Shown in pieces: positions 1 to 8,639 of a stretch of 59,114 nt of DNA. Source of the stretch: Synechococcales cyanobacterium S06. Its GTDB lineage: Bacteria > Cyanobacteriota > Cyanobacteriia > Cyanobacteriales > JAABRE01. How positions within the stretch are numbered: the stretch's first letter is position 1; every line of letters begins with the position of its first letter. A program made the position numbers and the translations under genes. Location: positions 1 to 59,114 of the forward strand of contig JAABRE010000025.1 of assembly GCA_011391125.1 (NCBI GenBank). The letters run 5' to 3'. The notes beneath the pieces were generated by a model. It was not told where the DNA came from. It was given only the letters and a program-made list of their open reading frames with translations, and did no database searches.

Positions 1-435
1 AAAAAGAAAAAACATACAATTAAAATCCAACTTGTTGTTAATTTAAAAACAGGTTTAATTCTCTGTATTGCTTTAGATGCAGGCTCTGTACATGATTTTA
101 ATATCTTTAAAAAAAGTAATTTAATCATTCCCCCAAATGTTTTAGTTTTAGGAGATAAAGGGTATCAAGGAATTAATAAATATCATGCCAATAGCACCAC
201 ACCTCATAAAAAAACCAAAACTAAAAAATTAACACCTGAACAAAAACAAGAAAATAAAAATTTAGCTAAACAACGAATTATTGTGGAACATATTAATCGT
301 AAATTAAAAATATTTAAAATATTATCTTTAAGATATAGAAATCGAAAAAAAGGTTTTAGATTAAGATTTAATTTAATTTCAGGTATCTATAATTATGAAA
401 TTAATCACGAATATCAATTCATAAGAAAAAAATAG
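1..435 (+). CDS. IS5-family DDE transposase, C-terminal part
   Basis: This reading frame is open from the first base to a TAG stop, so the start lies outside the window. About 144 residues remain. A segment LGDKGYQG carries the second catalytic Asp of the DDE fold, and the later segment QRIIVEHINRKLK carries the catalytic Glu in the usual basic setting of IS5-group transposases. The tail is rich in Lys, Arg and Asn, as is common for these proteins in AT-rich cyanobacteria. The function is DNA cleavage and strand transfer at the element ends. The visible part has no frameshift, so the copy may be intact. The subgroup is not certain. Confidence 0.8.
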   Translation, partial: KKKKHTIKIQLVVNLKTGLILCIALDAGSVHDFNIFKKSNLIIPPNVLVLGDKGYQGINKYHANSTTPHKKTKTKKLTPEQKQENKNLAKQRIIVEHINRKLKIFKILSLRYRNRKKGFRLRFNLISGIYNYEINHEYQFIRKK

Positions 436-450
436 TTTCGCAAGAGGTCT
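1..450 (+). mobile_element. 3' part of an IS5-type insertion sequence
   Basis: The element runs off the left edge. Its right end is marked by a 16-base terminus, GTTTCGCAAGAGGTCT, that starts inside the transposase stop codon. The exact reverse complement of this terminus occurs at 27155-27170, which supports it as a true terminal inverted repeat. Just past the terminus an unrelated reading frame begins, so the element sits inside a gene. The target duplication cannot be read because the left end is outside the window. Confidence 0.75.
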
Positions 451-451
451 A

Positions 452-886
452 ATAAGCGAAGCTCGGCCAGGTGTAACCTCTGAACCTATTGAGTTTTTTG
501 ATTATACAGATATTGGTGAAAAATATCTTACCGCTCTTTATGTTGTTCCAGATCAAAATACTACTCGTAGTGCGGGTGGTGGTTTAAGAAAATACGATGT
601 ACATATAGCCAAAATGTTTGAAGTAACTGATTGGCAATGCCAAAATTGGGCTAATTCCCCTATTCCGTATAATGGAGAATCGGGAATTGTTTGGATATAT
701 CGTGCGGCCGGTGGTGATGTTCAAATGGGCTTTTTTACCATAGATTGTCAAAAAGCACGACAAGTTATGAATAGTTTTGAAGTAGCCGGTCCTGAAAAAA
801 CATCTATTTTTTATTTTGAAGCTAAACATGAAATGCAAATTCCCACTTTAAGATTAACCAGTTCTCAAGCTGAAATTAATCGTTAG
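452..886 (+). pseudogene. 5'-truncated gene interrupted by the IS
   Basis: The frame that ends at the TAG at 884-886 is open without a stop back into the IS terminus. About 144 residues of the original protein remain, starting near SEARPGVTSEPIEFFDY. An internal ATG at 614 would give only 90 residues, but the coding-like sequence upstream argues that this is not the natural start. I do not recognise the family. The fragment looks soluble, with several aromatic residues, two Cys and no membrane segment. It is most simply the 3' remnant of a gene split by the insertion; the 5' part would lie to the left of the IS. Confidence 0.6.
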
Positions 887-1313
887 TTAAAATTTGTACA
901 AACTGTTCAGCCTCAACAATCTCCCTAATTTTACTCTTTTTCGTTTGTAAACAATTATTAAAAAATATGTAAAAAATTATTACATAAATATCAATCTGGT
1001 TATTAGATAATAATTACTTTGTTAAAGTATCTTATGTCATAATTTTTTTTGTTCATATGTTAAATATAATGACAAGATTTCGCCATATTACAATAACAGT
1101 CACTATTATTTTCTTTTTTACCCCCGATAATGAAAACCCCCTGTTATTAAAGAGGTCAGCTACTTTTTTTTAATTGTCTTTGTGACTTGGCTATTCAACT
1201 TTTATTAAGATTATGCTAATTCTAAGAGTTGTTTAGTCAAATAGACTTTTTGACTCTCATTTTGTATCAGAATGATACATTTCACGAACCTAGATTCAGT
1301 CACCTACGCAACT

Positions 1314-1341
1314 GTAGGGGCGCACTGCGGTGCCCCCCTAC
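1314..1341. repeat. GC-rich hairpin repeat
   Basis: The 11-base arms GTAGGGGCGCA and TGCCCCCCTAC pair with one mismatch around a 6-base loop. Repeats of this look are scattered between genes in many cyanobacteria. It could fold in RNA, but no gene ends close by. Confidence 0.6.
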
Positions 1342-1457
1342 TCACCTCAGGGCTGTTTCAAAGTGAAATTTGCTATTTTTGAACCCCTTGCCTAATATGA
1401 GTTTAAATACCTTTTTCCTAATACTTAAAAAACAGGTTTTAAATATTAGGAAATATG

Positions 1458-1499
1458 CTCCCCCTCTCCCTTTGGGATGAGGGGTTGGGGGTGAGGGTC
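1458..1499. repeat. CCCCTCTCCC-type dispersed repeat
   Basis: The sequence contains CCCCTCTCCCTTTGGGATGA followed by a G-rich stretch ending in GGGTGAGGG. The same core is found at 12784-12874, 22174-22280, 41148-41254, 47138-47180 and 47403-47440. This copy lacks the TATAGCA ends seen at three of those sites. Confidence 0.65.
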
Positions 1500-1775
1500 T
1501 TCAAATTTGGCTCTCGACGCATGATTCAGCCCTGCTACTCACCTTGACCAGTCTTAAAGTGCGAACTCAAGGGTCTAATACCTTACTGGTTAAGGGTCTT
1601 GGCTTATAGATTGGTTTTATCCTCTCATTTACCCAAGAACGAATCGCACTTTACTCATTTTATCATCAATCAGAGAGAAAACGCTTGTATCAAGTATTGT
1701 AAAAAATATACTCGTAGGAGAAAATCCTGTCATCCCGATTAACATAATCGACCGTTGAACACTGTTTTAAAATTG

Positions 1776-2444
1776 TTAATTGCTCCTTGATTTAGTAGTA
1801 GAAATTGCGCCGATTCCGATGACCGAAAAGCCTTGGTTTTTCAAGGTTTTTTGCGCTTCTTTCGCTGTAGTTCCTGCGGTATAAATATCATCTATTAATA
1901 ATATTGGTGTGGTTTTATTTTTAACTGCTAAATGTTTGGTAATGGCAAAAGCTTGATCTAATTCTTTTTTTCTTTGTTCGGGGTTTAAGTTAAATAAGGC
2001 TTCGGTTTCCTTAATTCTAATTAATCCTTTATTATTAAGAGAATAACCGGTAAAACGACAAAATCCCCGGGCGATTAATTCCGCTTGATTGAAACCTCTT
2101 TGTTTTAATTTTTGGCTATGTAAAGGAATGGGAATTACGGTTAATTTAGGGTATTTTTGGGTTAATTTGGCTTCACTCCACTTTTGTCCTAGCCAAAATC
2201 CCATGATTTCGCCAATTTGCGGGTTTTTGTCATATTTTAAGGCGGCGATCGCCCTTTTGAGTGCCTGTTCATATTTGCCCCAAACCAATAAAGGTAAATC
2301 ACCTTGCCAAAAGTCGGTGGGATTAGCAAATTGACACTGGTTTAATTGACGTTGACAATCAAGACAAAAAACCTGGTCAGCCTTTCTTTGACACATTGGG
2401 CAATTATCCCGTAAAAATAAAGAAAGCAAAGATTTCCAGAACAT
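1776..2444 (-). CDS. comF: ComF family phosphoribosyltransferase-like protein
   Basis: The 222-residue protein has the ComF layout. An N-terminal zinc-binding cluster has Cys at 15, 18, 27 and 30. A type I phosphoribosyltransferase domain follows, with the PRPP-binding motif ILLIDDIYTAGTT at about 181-193. In naturally competent bacteria ComF (ComFC) takes part in DNA uptake and processing, and family members are linked to DNA metabolism more widely. The length is typical. The gene is divergent from ftrC, and the 75 bases between the two starts must hold both promoters. The family call is firm; the role in competence here is inferred from the family. Confidence 0.88.
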   Translation of the reverse strand: MFWKSLLSLFLRDNCPMCQRKADQVFCLDCQRQLNQCQFANPTDFWQGDLPLLVWGKYEQALKRAIAALKYDKNPQIGEIMGFWLGQKWSEAKLTQKYPKLTVIPIPLHSQKLKQRGFNQAELIARGFCRFTGYSLNNKGLIRIKETEALFNLNPEQRKKELDQAFAITKHLAVKNKTTPILLIDDIYTAGTTAKEAQKTLKNQGFSVIGIGAISTTKSRSN

Positions 2445-2519
2445 GACTTAGATACTCCCTTGAGAAAAACTCTTTCAACTATTATGGTAAAATAGATAAC
2501 ACTTATTAGTTGATTGAAT

Positions 2520-2876
2520 ATGAGCGCGAACACAGAAAGCGATAAAGTTTTAGAATCAATGAAAAATTTTGCCGAAAAGTACGCCAAACGTACCGGCACT
2601 TATTTTTGTGTTGATCCATCAGTAACAGCCGTTGTCATTGAAGGATTAGCCAGACACAAGGAAGAATTAGGCTCACCCCTTTGCCCCTGTCGTCACTACG
2701 AAGATAAAGTAGCAGAGGTGAAAAACAGTTTCTGGAATTGCCCCTGTGTTCCCATGAGAGAGCGTAATGACTGTCACTGTATGCTGTTTATCCCTTCTGA
2801 TAACGATTTTGCTGGGGAAGAACAGGATATTTCCTTGGATTTCATTAAAGAAGTGCGCGAAACTATGGCCGGATGA
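2520..2876 (+). CDS. ftrC: ferredoxin-thioredoxin reductase catalytic subunit
   Basis: FtrC carries the [4Fe-4S] cluster and redox disulfide that pass electrons from photosynthetic ferredoxin to thioredoxin. The protein is 118 residues from the chosen ATG. The signature CPC-x16-CPC-x8-CHC is complete, with Cys at 55/57, 74/76 and 85/87. A TTG six bases upstream is in frame, but the ATG gives the usual N-terminus MSANTESDKV. The stop overlaps the start of the next gene as ATGA, so the two are probably translated together. The variable subunit FtrV is not in the window. Confidence 0.96.
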   Translation: MSANTESDKVLESMKNFAEKYAKRTGTYFCVDPSVTAVVIEGLARHKEELGSPLCPCRHYEDKVAEVKNSFWNCPCVPMRERNDCHCMLFIPSDNDFAGEEQDISLDFIKEVRETMAG

Positions 2877-3253
2877 TACCTCCGCAATTTGGGCAGGGCG
2901 TAGATGAGTTTAACCAACAACAATTTTACGCCTGTCACGACACTTTAGAAGCTATTTGGCTCGAAGCGATGGAATCTGACAAAAGATTCTATCAGGGTGT
3001 GTTACAGATAGCTGTTGGTTGCTACCACCTCACTAATGTTAATTGGCGCGGTGGTGTAATTTTGCTTGGGGAAGGTTTAAGAAGATTGAGTGATTATCCC
3101 GAAGATTATCAGGACATTGATGTGAATAATTTAATGATTGAAACGGAAAAATTATTAGAAATTTTGCAAATAAATGGACCTGAAAAGTTAGCAAATTTAA
3201 TGTCTGAGGGGATTAATTTTCCCAAAATTCGGAACTTAAATTCTAATATCTAA
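2873..3253 (+). CDS. DUF309 domain protein
   Basis: This 126-residue protein shows the DUF309 pattern: a short helix with FNQQQFYACHDTLEAIW, then FYQGVLQIAVGCYH, then a Trp-Arg-Gly-Gly segment. The His residues and the adjacent acidic residues are the conserved features of the family, whose biochemical role is not established. The start codon overlaps the ftrC stop by four bases, so it is probably co-transcribed and translationally coupled with ftrC. Nothing in the sequence suggests a membrane segment or signal peptide. Confidence 0.85.
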   Translation: MIPPQFGQGVDEFNQQQFYACHDTLEAIWLEAMESDKRFYQGVLQIAVGCYHLTNVNWRGGVILLGEGLRRLSDYPEDYQDIDVNNLMIETEKLLEILQINGPEKLANLMSEGINFPKIRNLNSNI

Positions 3254-3261
3254 CACCAATT

Positions 3262-3319
3262 TTAGAAAATACTACACACACTCCCTTTAAAGGTCAGTTT
3301 TGTGCTTAGTATTCTCTAA
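3262..3319. terminator. inverted repeat after the DUF309 gene
   Basis: Two 13-base arms, TTAGAAAATACTA and TAGTATTCTCTAA, pair with one mismatch across a loop of about 32 bases. The hairpin lies just after the stop of the DUF309 gene and could end the ftrC transcript. There is no strong T-run. Confidence 0.4.
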
Positions 3320-3429
3320 GTTTGGCAATCGCTCAATTTTGTTCTCTAAAAAAAGAAACTTGTAAATTATAATTTTCGTCTTAATCCTTAAAGGTAAAAT
3401 AAATGATAACTAATAGGTAAGAATTGATT

Positions 3430-3861
3430 ATGTTAGCTAAATATGGAAAATTTTATTTAATTTTAATGGCCATGATGGGTGCGATCGCCCTAGCTCCTGT
3501 TACAGTAGAAAAAAACGTGTTAGCGCAAACGACTAAGCCGAATAGTTCCATTACCGTGCGTTCAGATGTCCAGGAAGCCAACTCGGAAACGGGAGTAATT
3601 ACCGCCAAAGGAAACGTACAAATCAACTATCCGAGCCAAAAATTGCAAGCAACGGCAACGCAAGCCCAATATTTCAGTAAAGAAAGACGTTTAGTCTTAA
3701 CAGGAAATGTCTATGTTTTACAGGATGGTAACAGTATTCGAGCGGAAAATTTAACCTATTTAATTGATGAAGGTCGCTTCATCGCCTCTCCCAGCACAAA
3801 TCGACAGGTAGAATCAACCTACATTGTTACCGATGAGCAAAAAACACCGAATAAGAAGTAA
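3430..3861 (+). CDS. LptA/OstA-like periplasmic protein
   Basis: The 143-residue protein has an N-terminal signal-like hydrophobic segment (about residues 7-24) and an Ala-Gln-type cleavage site near LAQT. The mature part matches the OstA/LptA beta-jellyroll pattern: SDVQEANSETGVITAKGNVQ and later LVLTGNVYVLQDGNSIRAEN, each a strand pair with a Gly-Asn-Val turn. LptA-type proteins form the periplasmic bridge that carries lipopolysaccharide to the outer membrane. A TTG six bases upstream is in frame, but ATG at 3430 is preferred. The lipid A genes at the other end of the window fit this role. Confidence 0.82.
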   Translation: MLAKYGKFYLILMAMMGAIALAPVTVEKNVLAQTTKPNSSITVRSDVQEANSETGVITAKGNVQINYPSQKLQATATQAQYFSKERRLVLTGNVYVLQDGNSIRAENLTYLIDEGRFIASPSTNRQVESTYIVTDEQKTPNKK

Positions 3862-3921
3862 GGAGTAAGAAGTAATTTATTACTTTTTGCTTGATAATTA
3901 ATAAATTAAAACTGATAAATT

Positions 3922-6804
3922 GTGAGTGAAATTTGGGCTTTTTTAGTAATATTAATAGGGTGTCCTCTCTTGGGAGGATTACCTTTAATTGACTGGATTT
4001 TTTCTGGTCTTAATGGAAGGCAATTAAACCAATTAGGTACAGGTAATATTTCGGTTTCTGCTGCTTTTTATCATGGTGGTCAACTTACGGGAATTTTAGC
4101 AGTTTTATCGGAGGCAAGTAAGGGTATTATTGCCGTATTATTAGCGCGTTATTTTTTCCCGAACAGTGATAGTTGGGAATTAGTTGCTTTAATTGGTTTG
4201 GTTATTGGCCGTTATTATGTTACTAAAGGTGCCGGTACAACTAATGTGGTTTGGGGAATTGTTGTCCATGATTTTGTGAGTTCGGTTTTAATTTTTGTGA
4301 TTTCAGGTATTAGTTTTACTATTATTCGTGAACGAAAAACAGGTAAATTTACTGCTTTATTTTTGTTAGGTTTAATCTTAATTTTACGACATCCTTATCA
4401 AGAAGAATATATTATTTTGACGCTACTTTTAGCTAGTTTAATTGCTTGGATTTATCAAAATATTCCCGATGATTTAGATTTATCAACCTCAGAAAGTAAG
4501 GAAAATTCACAAAAAATGTTTAAGTTTTTTCGAGGAAATAAAAATATTATTTCCTTAAATAATATCGTCTTAGAAAGTGAAAAAGTAGGGGAAAAAGCCG
4601 CTAATTTATCTCAGTTGAAACAGTGGGGTTATCATGTTCCTGAAGGTTGGGTCATTCCCCCCGGAGAGGATCCTCAACCTTTGATTGATTTTTTGCAACC
4701 TAGTCCCGATTTTCCTTTAGTGGTTCGTTCTTCAGCAATTGGCGAAGATGGGGAATTAGCTAGTAGTGCAGGACAATATTTAAGTATTCTAAATGTTACT
4801 AATAAGGAACTTTTAAAGTTAGCGATTGTCGATTGTTTAGCTTCTTATCAAAGAGGAAATGCGGCCAGCTATAGATTAGATCAATCGTTATCTGATAGAG
4901 GAATGGCGATTTTAATACAAAAACAGATTAAAGGTTTATTTTCAGGAGTTGCTTTTAGTCGTAATCCGGTTAATCAATTGGAAAATTGTATTTTCATTGA
5001 AGCTTTGCCAGGAGATGCTACTAAAGTTGTGAGCGGAAAATTTACACCACAACAATATAAGGTATTTCTAACAGAAACGGATGTTTTTATTGAAACTAAA
5101 GATAATAATGAATCCCAAAAACAAATTATTAGCGAAATTGCCAAAATAGCCCGGGAATTGGAACAACTTTACCAAGGAAAACCCCAAGATATTGAGTGGA
5201 GTTATGATGGGGAACACCTTTGGTTGTTGCAAACTCGGCCAATTACTAATTTACAACCAATTTGGACGAGAAAAATTGCGGCCGAAGTAATTCCGGGGTT
5301 TATTCGTCCACTTACTTGGTCAATTAATAAACCATTAACCTGTGGAATGTGGGGAGAACTTTTTAGCCTAGTTTTAGGTGAAAGAAGTGAGGGATTAAAC
5401 TTTGATGAAACTGCTACTTTACACTATCACAGAGCTTATTTTAATGCGACTTTATTGGGACAAATTTTTCTAAAAATGGGTTTACCTCCAGAGAGTTTGG
5501 AATTTTTGACTAGGGGCGCAAAATTTAGCAAACCTCCTTTTAAAACTACTTTAATTAATCTTAAAGGATTAATTAAACTATGGTTCAGAGAATTAAATTT
5601 AGAAAGGGATTTTACTAAAGATTATAAACAGAATTTTATTCCTCTGTTAAGAGATATTAAAGAACAACCTCCAGAAAAATTATCTACTGAACAACTGTTA
5701 GAAAGAGTGGAAAAGATATTATTAAGTTTAAGAAAAGGGACTTATTATAGTATTTTAGCACCCCTAAGTTTTGCCGTTCGACAAGCAATTTTTCAAATAC
5801 CAGATCAAGATTTAGATAATAGTCTTTTACCTGAAATAGAATCAATGAAAAGTTTAGGTAAAATCGCTAAAGAAACGAGAAATCTAGTACCAATTAACGA
5901 AATATATGATTATAATTGTGCTTCATTATTTACTTATTTGGCGGAAAATCCTGATGGAGAAAGTATTTTAAAACAGTTAGAAAACTGGTTAGATAAATAT
6001 GGTTATTTAGGAGATGTAGCGACAGATATTTCAATTCCAAGATGGAAGGATGATCCTCGTCATATTCGTCAAATTTTTACGGAATTTTTGTTAAGAGAAA
6101 TTACGGCATTTTCTAAGGTAAACAAACAAAATAACTTAAAAAATACATTAGTTCAAAGTAGATTAAGTTTAAAGGGTCGAGTTACTAAAATCTATTCCCA
6201 ATTATTAGCTAATTTACGTTGGACATTTTTAGCTTTAGAAAAACATTGGTTAGAAAAAAGACTTTTAAGCGAAACAGGAGACATCTTTTTCTTAGAATTA
6301 TCGGAAATTATTAATATTATCAAATATAACGATATTGGCTTACAAAATAACCTGGAAAATATCATTCAAACTCGTAAATTTGAATTACAACAAAGTCAAG
6401 AAATTCCGAATATTCCTTATTTAGTTTATGGTAATCCTTTATTATCTCCTGTTATCACCTCTGCGCCTTTCTCCTCTCAACAACGTTTCCAAGGAATCGG
6501 AGCCAGTGCCGGAATTGTGGAAGGACAGGTTAAAATATTGCCCAATCTCGATAATCTGGCCACAATTGACAAAAATACGATCTTAGTAGTAAATTATACT
6601 GATTCTGGTTGGTCTGTCGTCTTAAGTCGTGCTGGAGGAATAGTTGCTGAAGTCGGCGGGCGGTTGTCCCATGGAGCTATTATTGCCAGAGAATACCAGA
6701 TTCCAGCGGTTATGGATATTGAAAATGCCACCAATTTGTTAAAAGATGGTCAATGGGTCAGAATAGATGGCCAAACCGGTTTAGTCGAAATAATTGATAA
6801 ATAA
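3922..6804 (+). CDS. PlsY-like membrane domain fused to PEP-synthase/rifampin-phosphotransferase-like dikinase
   Basis: This 960-residue protein joins two unrelated parts. Residues 1 to about 190 are hydrophobic with several membrane segments and PlsY-like landmarks: GTGNIS in place of GSGNIG, a Ser-Lys-Gly segment like the LDxxKG motif, and GRYYVTKGAGTTN where PlsY has GHxFPVFLxFKGGKG. The usual His of the last motif is Arg. From about 215 a dikinase begins, with an ATP-grasp half (VGEKAANLSQLK; VVRSSAIGEDGELASSAGQY; DIEWSYDGEHLWLLQTRPIT), a divergent middle, and a C-terminal swivelling phospho-His domain (GGRLSHGAIIAREYQIPAV, His about 917). The PEP/pyruvate TIM barrel is missing, as in rifampin phosphotransferase. 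The start is GTG. The substrate is unknown. The arrangement suggests a membrane-tethered phosphotransferase. Confidence 0.75.
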   Translation: MSEIWAFLVILIGCPLLGGLPLIDWIFSGLNGRQLNQLGTGNISVSAAFYHGGQLTGILAVLSEASKGIIAVLLARYFFPNSDSWELVALIGLVIGRYYVTKGAGTTNVVWGIVVHDFVSSVLIFVISGISFTIIRERKTGKFTALFLLGLILILRHPYQEEYIILTLLLASLIAWIYQNIPDDLDLSTSESKENSQKMFKFFRGNKNIISLNNIVLESEKVGEKAANLSQLKQWGYHVPEGWVIPPGEDPQPLIDFLQPSPDFPLVVRSSAIGEDGELASSAGQYLSILNVTNKELLKLAIVDCLASYQRGNAASYRLDQSLSDRGMAILIQKQIKGLFSGVAFSRNPVNQLENCIFIEALPGDATKVVSGKFTPQQYKVFLTETDVFIETKDNNESQKQIISEIAKIARELEQLYQGKPQDIEWSYDGEHLWLLQTRPITNLQPIWTRKIAAEVIPGFIRPLTWSINKPLTCGMWGELFSLVLGERSEGLNFDETATLHYHRAYFNATLLGQIFLKMGLPPESLEFLTRGAKFSKPPFKTTLINLKGLIKLWFRELNLERDFTKDYKQNFIPLLRDIKEQPPEKLSTEQLLERVEKILLSLRKGTYYSILAPLSFAVRQAIFQIPDQDLDNSLLPEIESMKSLGKIAKETRNLVPINEIYDYNCASLFTYLAENPDGESILKQLENWLDKYGYLGDVATDISIPRWKDDPRHIRQIFTEFLLREITAFSKVNKQNNLKNTLVQSRLSLKGRVTKIYSQLLANLRWTFLALEKHWLEKRLLSETGDIFFLELSEIINIIKYNDIGLQNNLENIIQTRKFELQQSQEIPNIPYLVYGNPLLSPVITSAPFSSQQRFQGIGASAGIVEGQVKILPNLDNLATIDKNTILVVNYTDSGWSVVLSRAGGIVAEVGGRLSHGAIIAREYQIPAVMDIENATNLLKDGQWVRIDGQTGLVEIIDK

Positions 6805-6812
6805 TTTTAGAT

Positions 6813-8582
6813 ATGAAAAATTGGTTTTATAACTTTCAACAGTCCCCTAAAAACTGCTGGATATTCTCAATATTTTGGTTAATTACTGTTAGTTTTCTTG
6901 CTTTTATCTGGCATCTTGGTAACACCGGTTTAGTGGATGAAACTGAGCCTTTATTTGCGGAAGCTGCCCGACAAATGACGGTGACTGGTGATTGGATTAC
7001 TCCTTATTTTAACGGCGAAACTCGCTTTGATAAACCCCCTTTAATCTATTGGTTAATGGCTATTTGTTATCAGTTAATTGGGGTTAATGAATGGGGAGCT
7101 CGATTGCCTTCTGCTTTCGCTGCGATCGCCCTTGTTGCTTTATCTTTTTATACTCTTAGATATTTCGGTTTTACTACTCCGAATAATGCGCAAAAAAATG
7201 GGCAGAAATGCGATCGCCAATTATGGTTTTCTGCTTGGTTAGGTAGCGCAATAATGGCCTTTAATCCACAAACTTTAATTTGGGGAAGAACTGGGGTTTC
7301 TGATATGTTACTTACTGGGTGTATGGGGATAAGTTTATTATGTTTTTTCTGGGGTTATACTCGAAGTGAAACTAATACAAAGACTAACCTTTTTTACCCG
7401 AATAAATGGTATTTAGCTTTTTATATTTTTCTTAGTTTAGCTGTTTTAACAAAAGGACCGGTGGGGATAGTTTTACCCGGTCTTATTATCATTTCTTTTT
7501 TATTTTATGTGGGTAATTTTTGGCAGGTTGCTAAGGAAATTGGTTTAATTACTGGTATTATTTTATTTTTAATAATTACTGTACCTTGGTATGTGTTAGT
7601 TATCCTAAAAAATGGCGAAAATTATATTAATTCTTTCTTTGGTTATCACAATTTTGAACGTTTTACCGAGGTAGTTAATGGCCATTCTGCTCCGTGGTAT
7701 TTTTATTTTTTAGTCCTGTTAGTTGGTTTTGCTCCTTGGTCAGTTTATCTACCCCAAGCTTTTTACCGTTTAAAATTTTGGCAACGTCATCATTGGTCAC
7801 AACAACCCCGTTATTCTCAATTAAGTTTATTTGCGTTTTTCTGGTTTATTTGTATCTTTATTTTCTTTACCATTGCTGTTACTAAATTGCCCAGTTATGT
7901 GTTACCTTTACTTCCAGCTGGTTCGATTTTAGTCGCTATATTATGGAGTAAAGAATTAACTAATAATGAGGATAATTACCCGTTAAGTAAGGGGTTATCT
8001 TTTAGTATTGGCGCTAATTTAATCATAGTATTAGCATTAGTAATTGCTATGTTAATGTTACCTAAAATTGTCGGTTATGATCCGGCTGTTCCTAATTTAT
8101 CAGAGTTAATAGCAGATTCTAAGATACCTTTAAAAGGGGCGATCGCCTGGTTATTAACTGGTCTTTTTATTAGTACATTATTAACGATTAAAAAGCAATA
8201 CAAATGGATCGGATTTGCGAATTTAATGGGTTTGATCCTATTTTTTATCATCGCACTTACTCCCTCGATCTTCTTATTAGATAATGTTCGTCAATTACCC
8301 TTAAGGGAAATTGCCACAATGATTACTGAAATCAAACAACCAGAAACCGATCTAATCATGTTTGGTTTTAAAAAACCTACTTTGGTATTTTATACCCAAA
8401 ATAAAGTACATTATTTTCGTAATCCTAAAGAAATGGTGAATCAAATTAATAATAATGAAATACCAAAATTATCGAAAAATTTGTTAATAGTAACTGAGAG
8501 AAAATTTCTCAATAAAATTCCCTACGAAAATAAACAAATTTCCCACAAAGGTAATTATTATTTATTAAAAACTAATAAATAA
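6813..8582 (+). CDS. ArnT-like membrane glycosyltransferase (PMT superfamily)
   Basis: The 589-residue protein has many membrane segments and the N-terminal pattern of GT-C glycosyltransferases: an acidic first periplasmic loop (GLVDETEPLFAEAARQM), then ITPYFNGETRFDKPPLIYW, followed by repeated hydrophobic helices. ArnT and related enzymes move a sugar from a lipid-phosphate donor to lipid A or another acceptor at the outer face of the inner membrane. It begins eight bases after the PlsY-like/dikinase gene, so the two are probably one transcription unit. The donor and acceptor cannot be told from sequence. The C-terminal 70 residues look soluble and periplasmic. Confidence 0.82.
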   Translation: MKNWFYNFQQSPKNCWIFSIFWLITVSFLAFIWHLGNTGLVDETEPLFAEAARQMTVTGDWITPYFNGETRFDKPPLIYWLMAICYQLIGVNEWGARLPSAFAAIALVALSFYTLRYFGFTTPNNAQKNGQKCDRQLWFSAWLGSAIMAFNPQTLIWGRTGVSDMLLTGCMGISLLCFFWGYTRSETNTKTNLFYPNKWYLAFYIFLSLAVLTKGPVGIVLPGLIIISFLFYVGNFWQVAKEIGLITGIILFLIITVPWYVLVILKNGENYINSFFGYHNFERFTEVVNGHSAPWYFYFLVLLVGFAPWSVYLPQAFYRLKFWQRHHWSQQPRYSQLSLFAFFWFICIFIFFTIAVTKLPSYVLPLLPAGSILVAILWSKELTNNEDNYPLSKGLSFSIGANLIIVLALVIAMLMLPKIVGYDPAVPNLSELIADSKIPLKGAIAWLLTGLFISTLLTIKKQYKWIGFANLMGLILFFIIALTPSIFLLDNVRQLPLREIATMITEIKQPETDLIMFGFKKPTLVFYTQNKVHYFRNPKEMVNQINNNEIPKLSKNLLIVTERKFLNKIPYENKQISHKGNYYLLKTNK

Positions 8583-8613
8583 GGTGAGTAAGGGTAAAAA
8601 AAGTTTCCGTCTT

Positions 8614-8636
8614 ATAACTATCAACTATCAACTATT
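8614..8636. repeat. short heptamer repeat (AACTATC type)
   Basis: About three units of AACTATC lie directly before the start codon of the FMN-binding protein gene and leave no Shine-Dalgarno sequence. The same heptamer occurs before the TSUP gene at 25292-25324, and its reverse complement forms the GATAGTT arrays elsewhere in the window. Confidence 0.7.
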
Positions 8637-8639
8637 AAA

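Larger units (their letters stand above)
887..1775. other. gene-free region with dispersed repeats
   Basis: About 890 bases without a credible gene lie between the truncated gene and comF. The region holds a GC-rich hairpin repeat (1314-1341) and a CCCCTCTCCC-type repeat (1458-1499), both in otherwise AT-rich sequence. No tRNA or clear promoter was recognised. Confidence 0.6.

Noticed and set aside
614-886. A complete 90-residue gene starting at ATG 614
   Set aside because: Coding-like sequence extends upstream in the same frame to the IS border, so this is better read as the end of a larger disrupted gene.
3262-3319. Yfr1-type small RNA
   Set aside because: The loop has CACACACTCCC, which only resembles the Yfr1 core; the ACTCCTCAC motif itself is absent.
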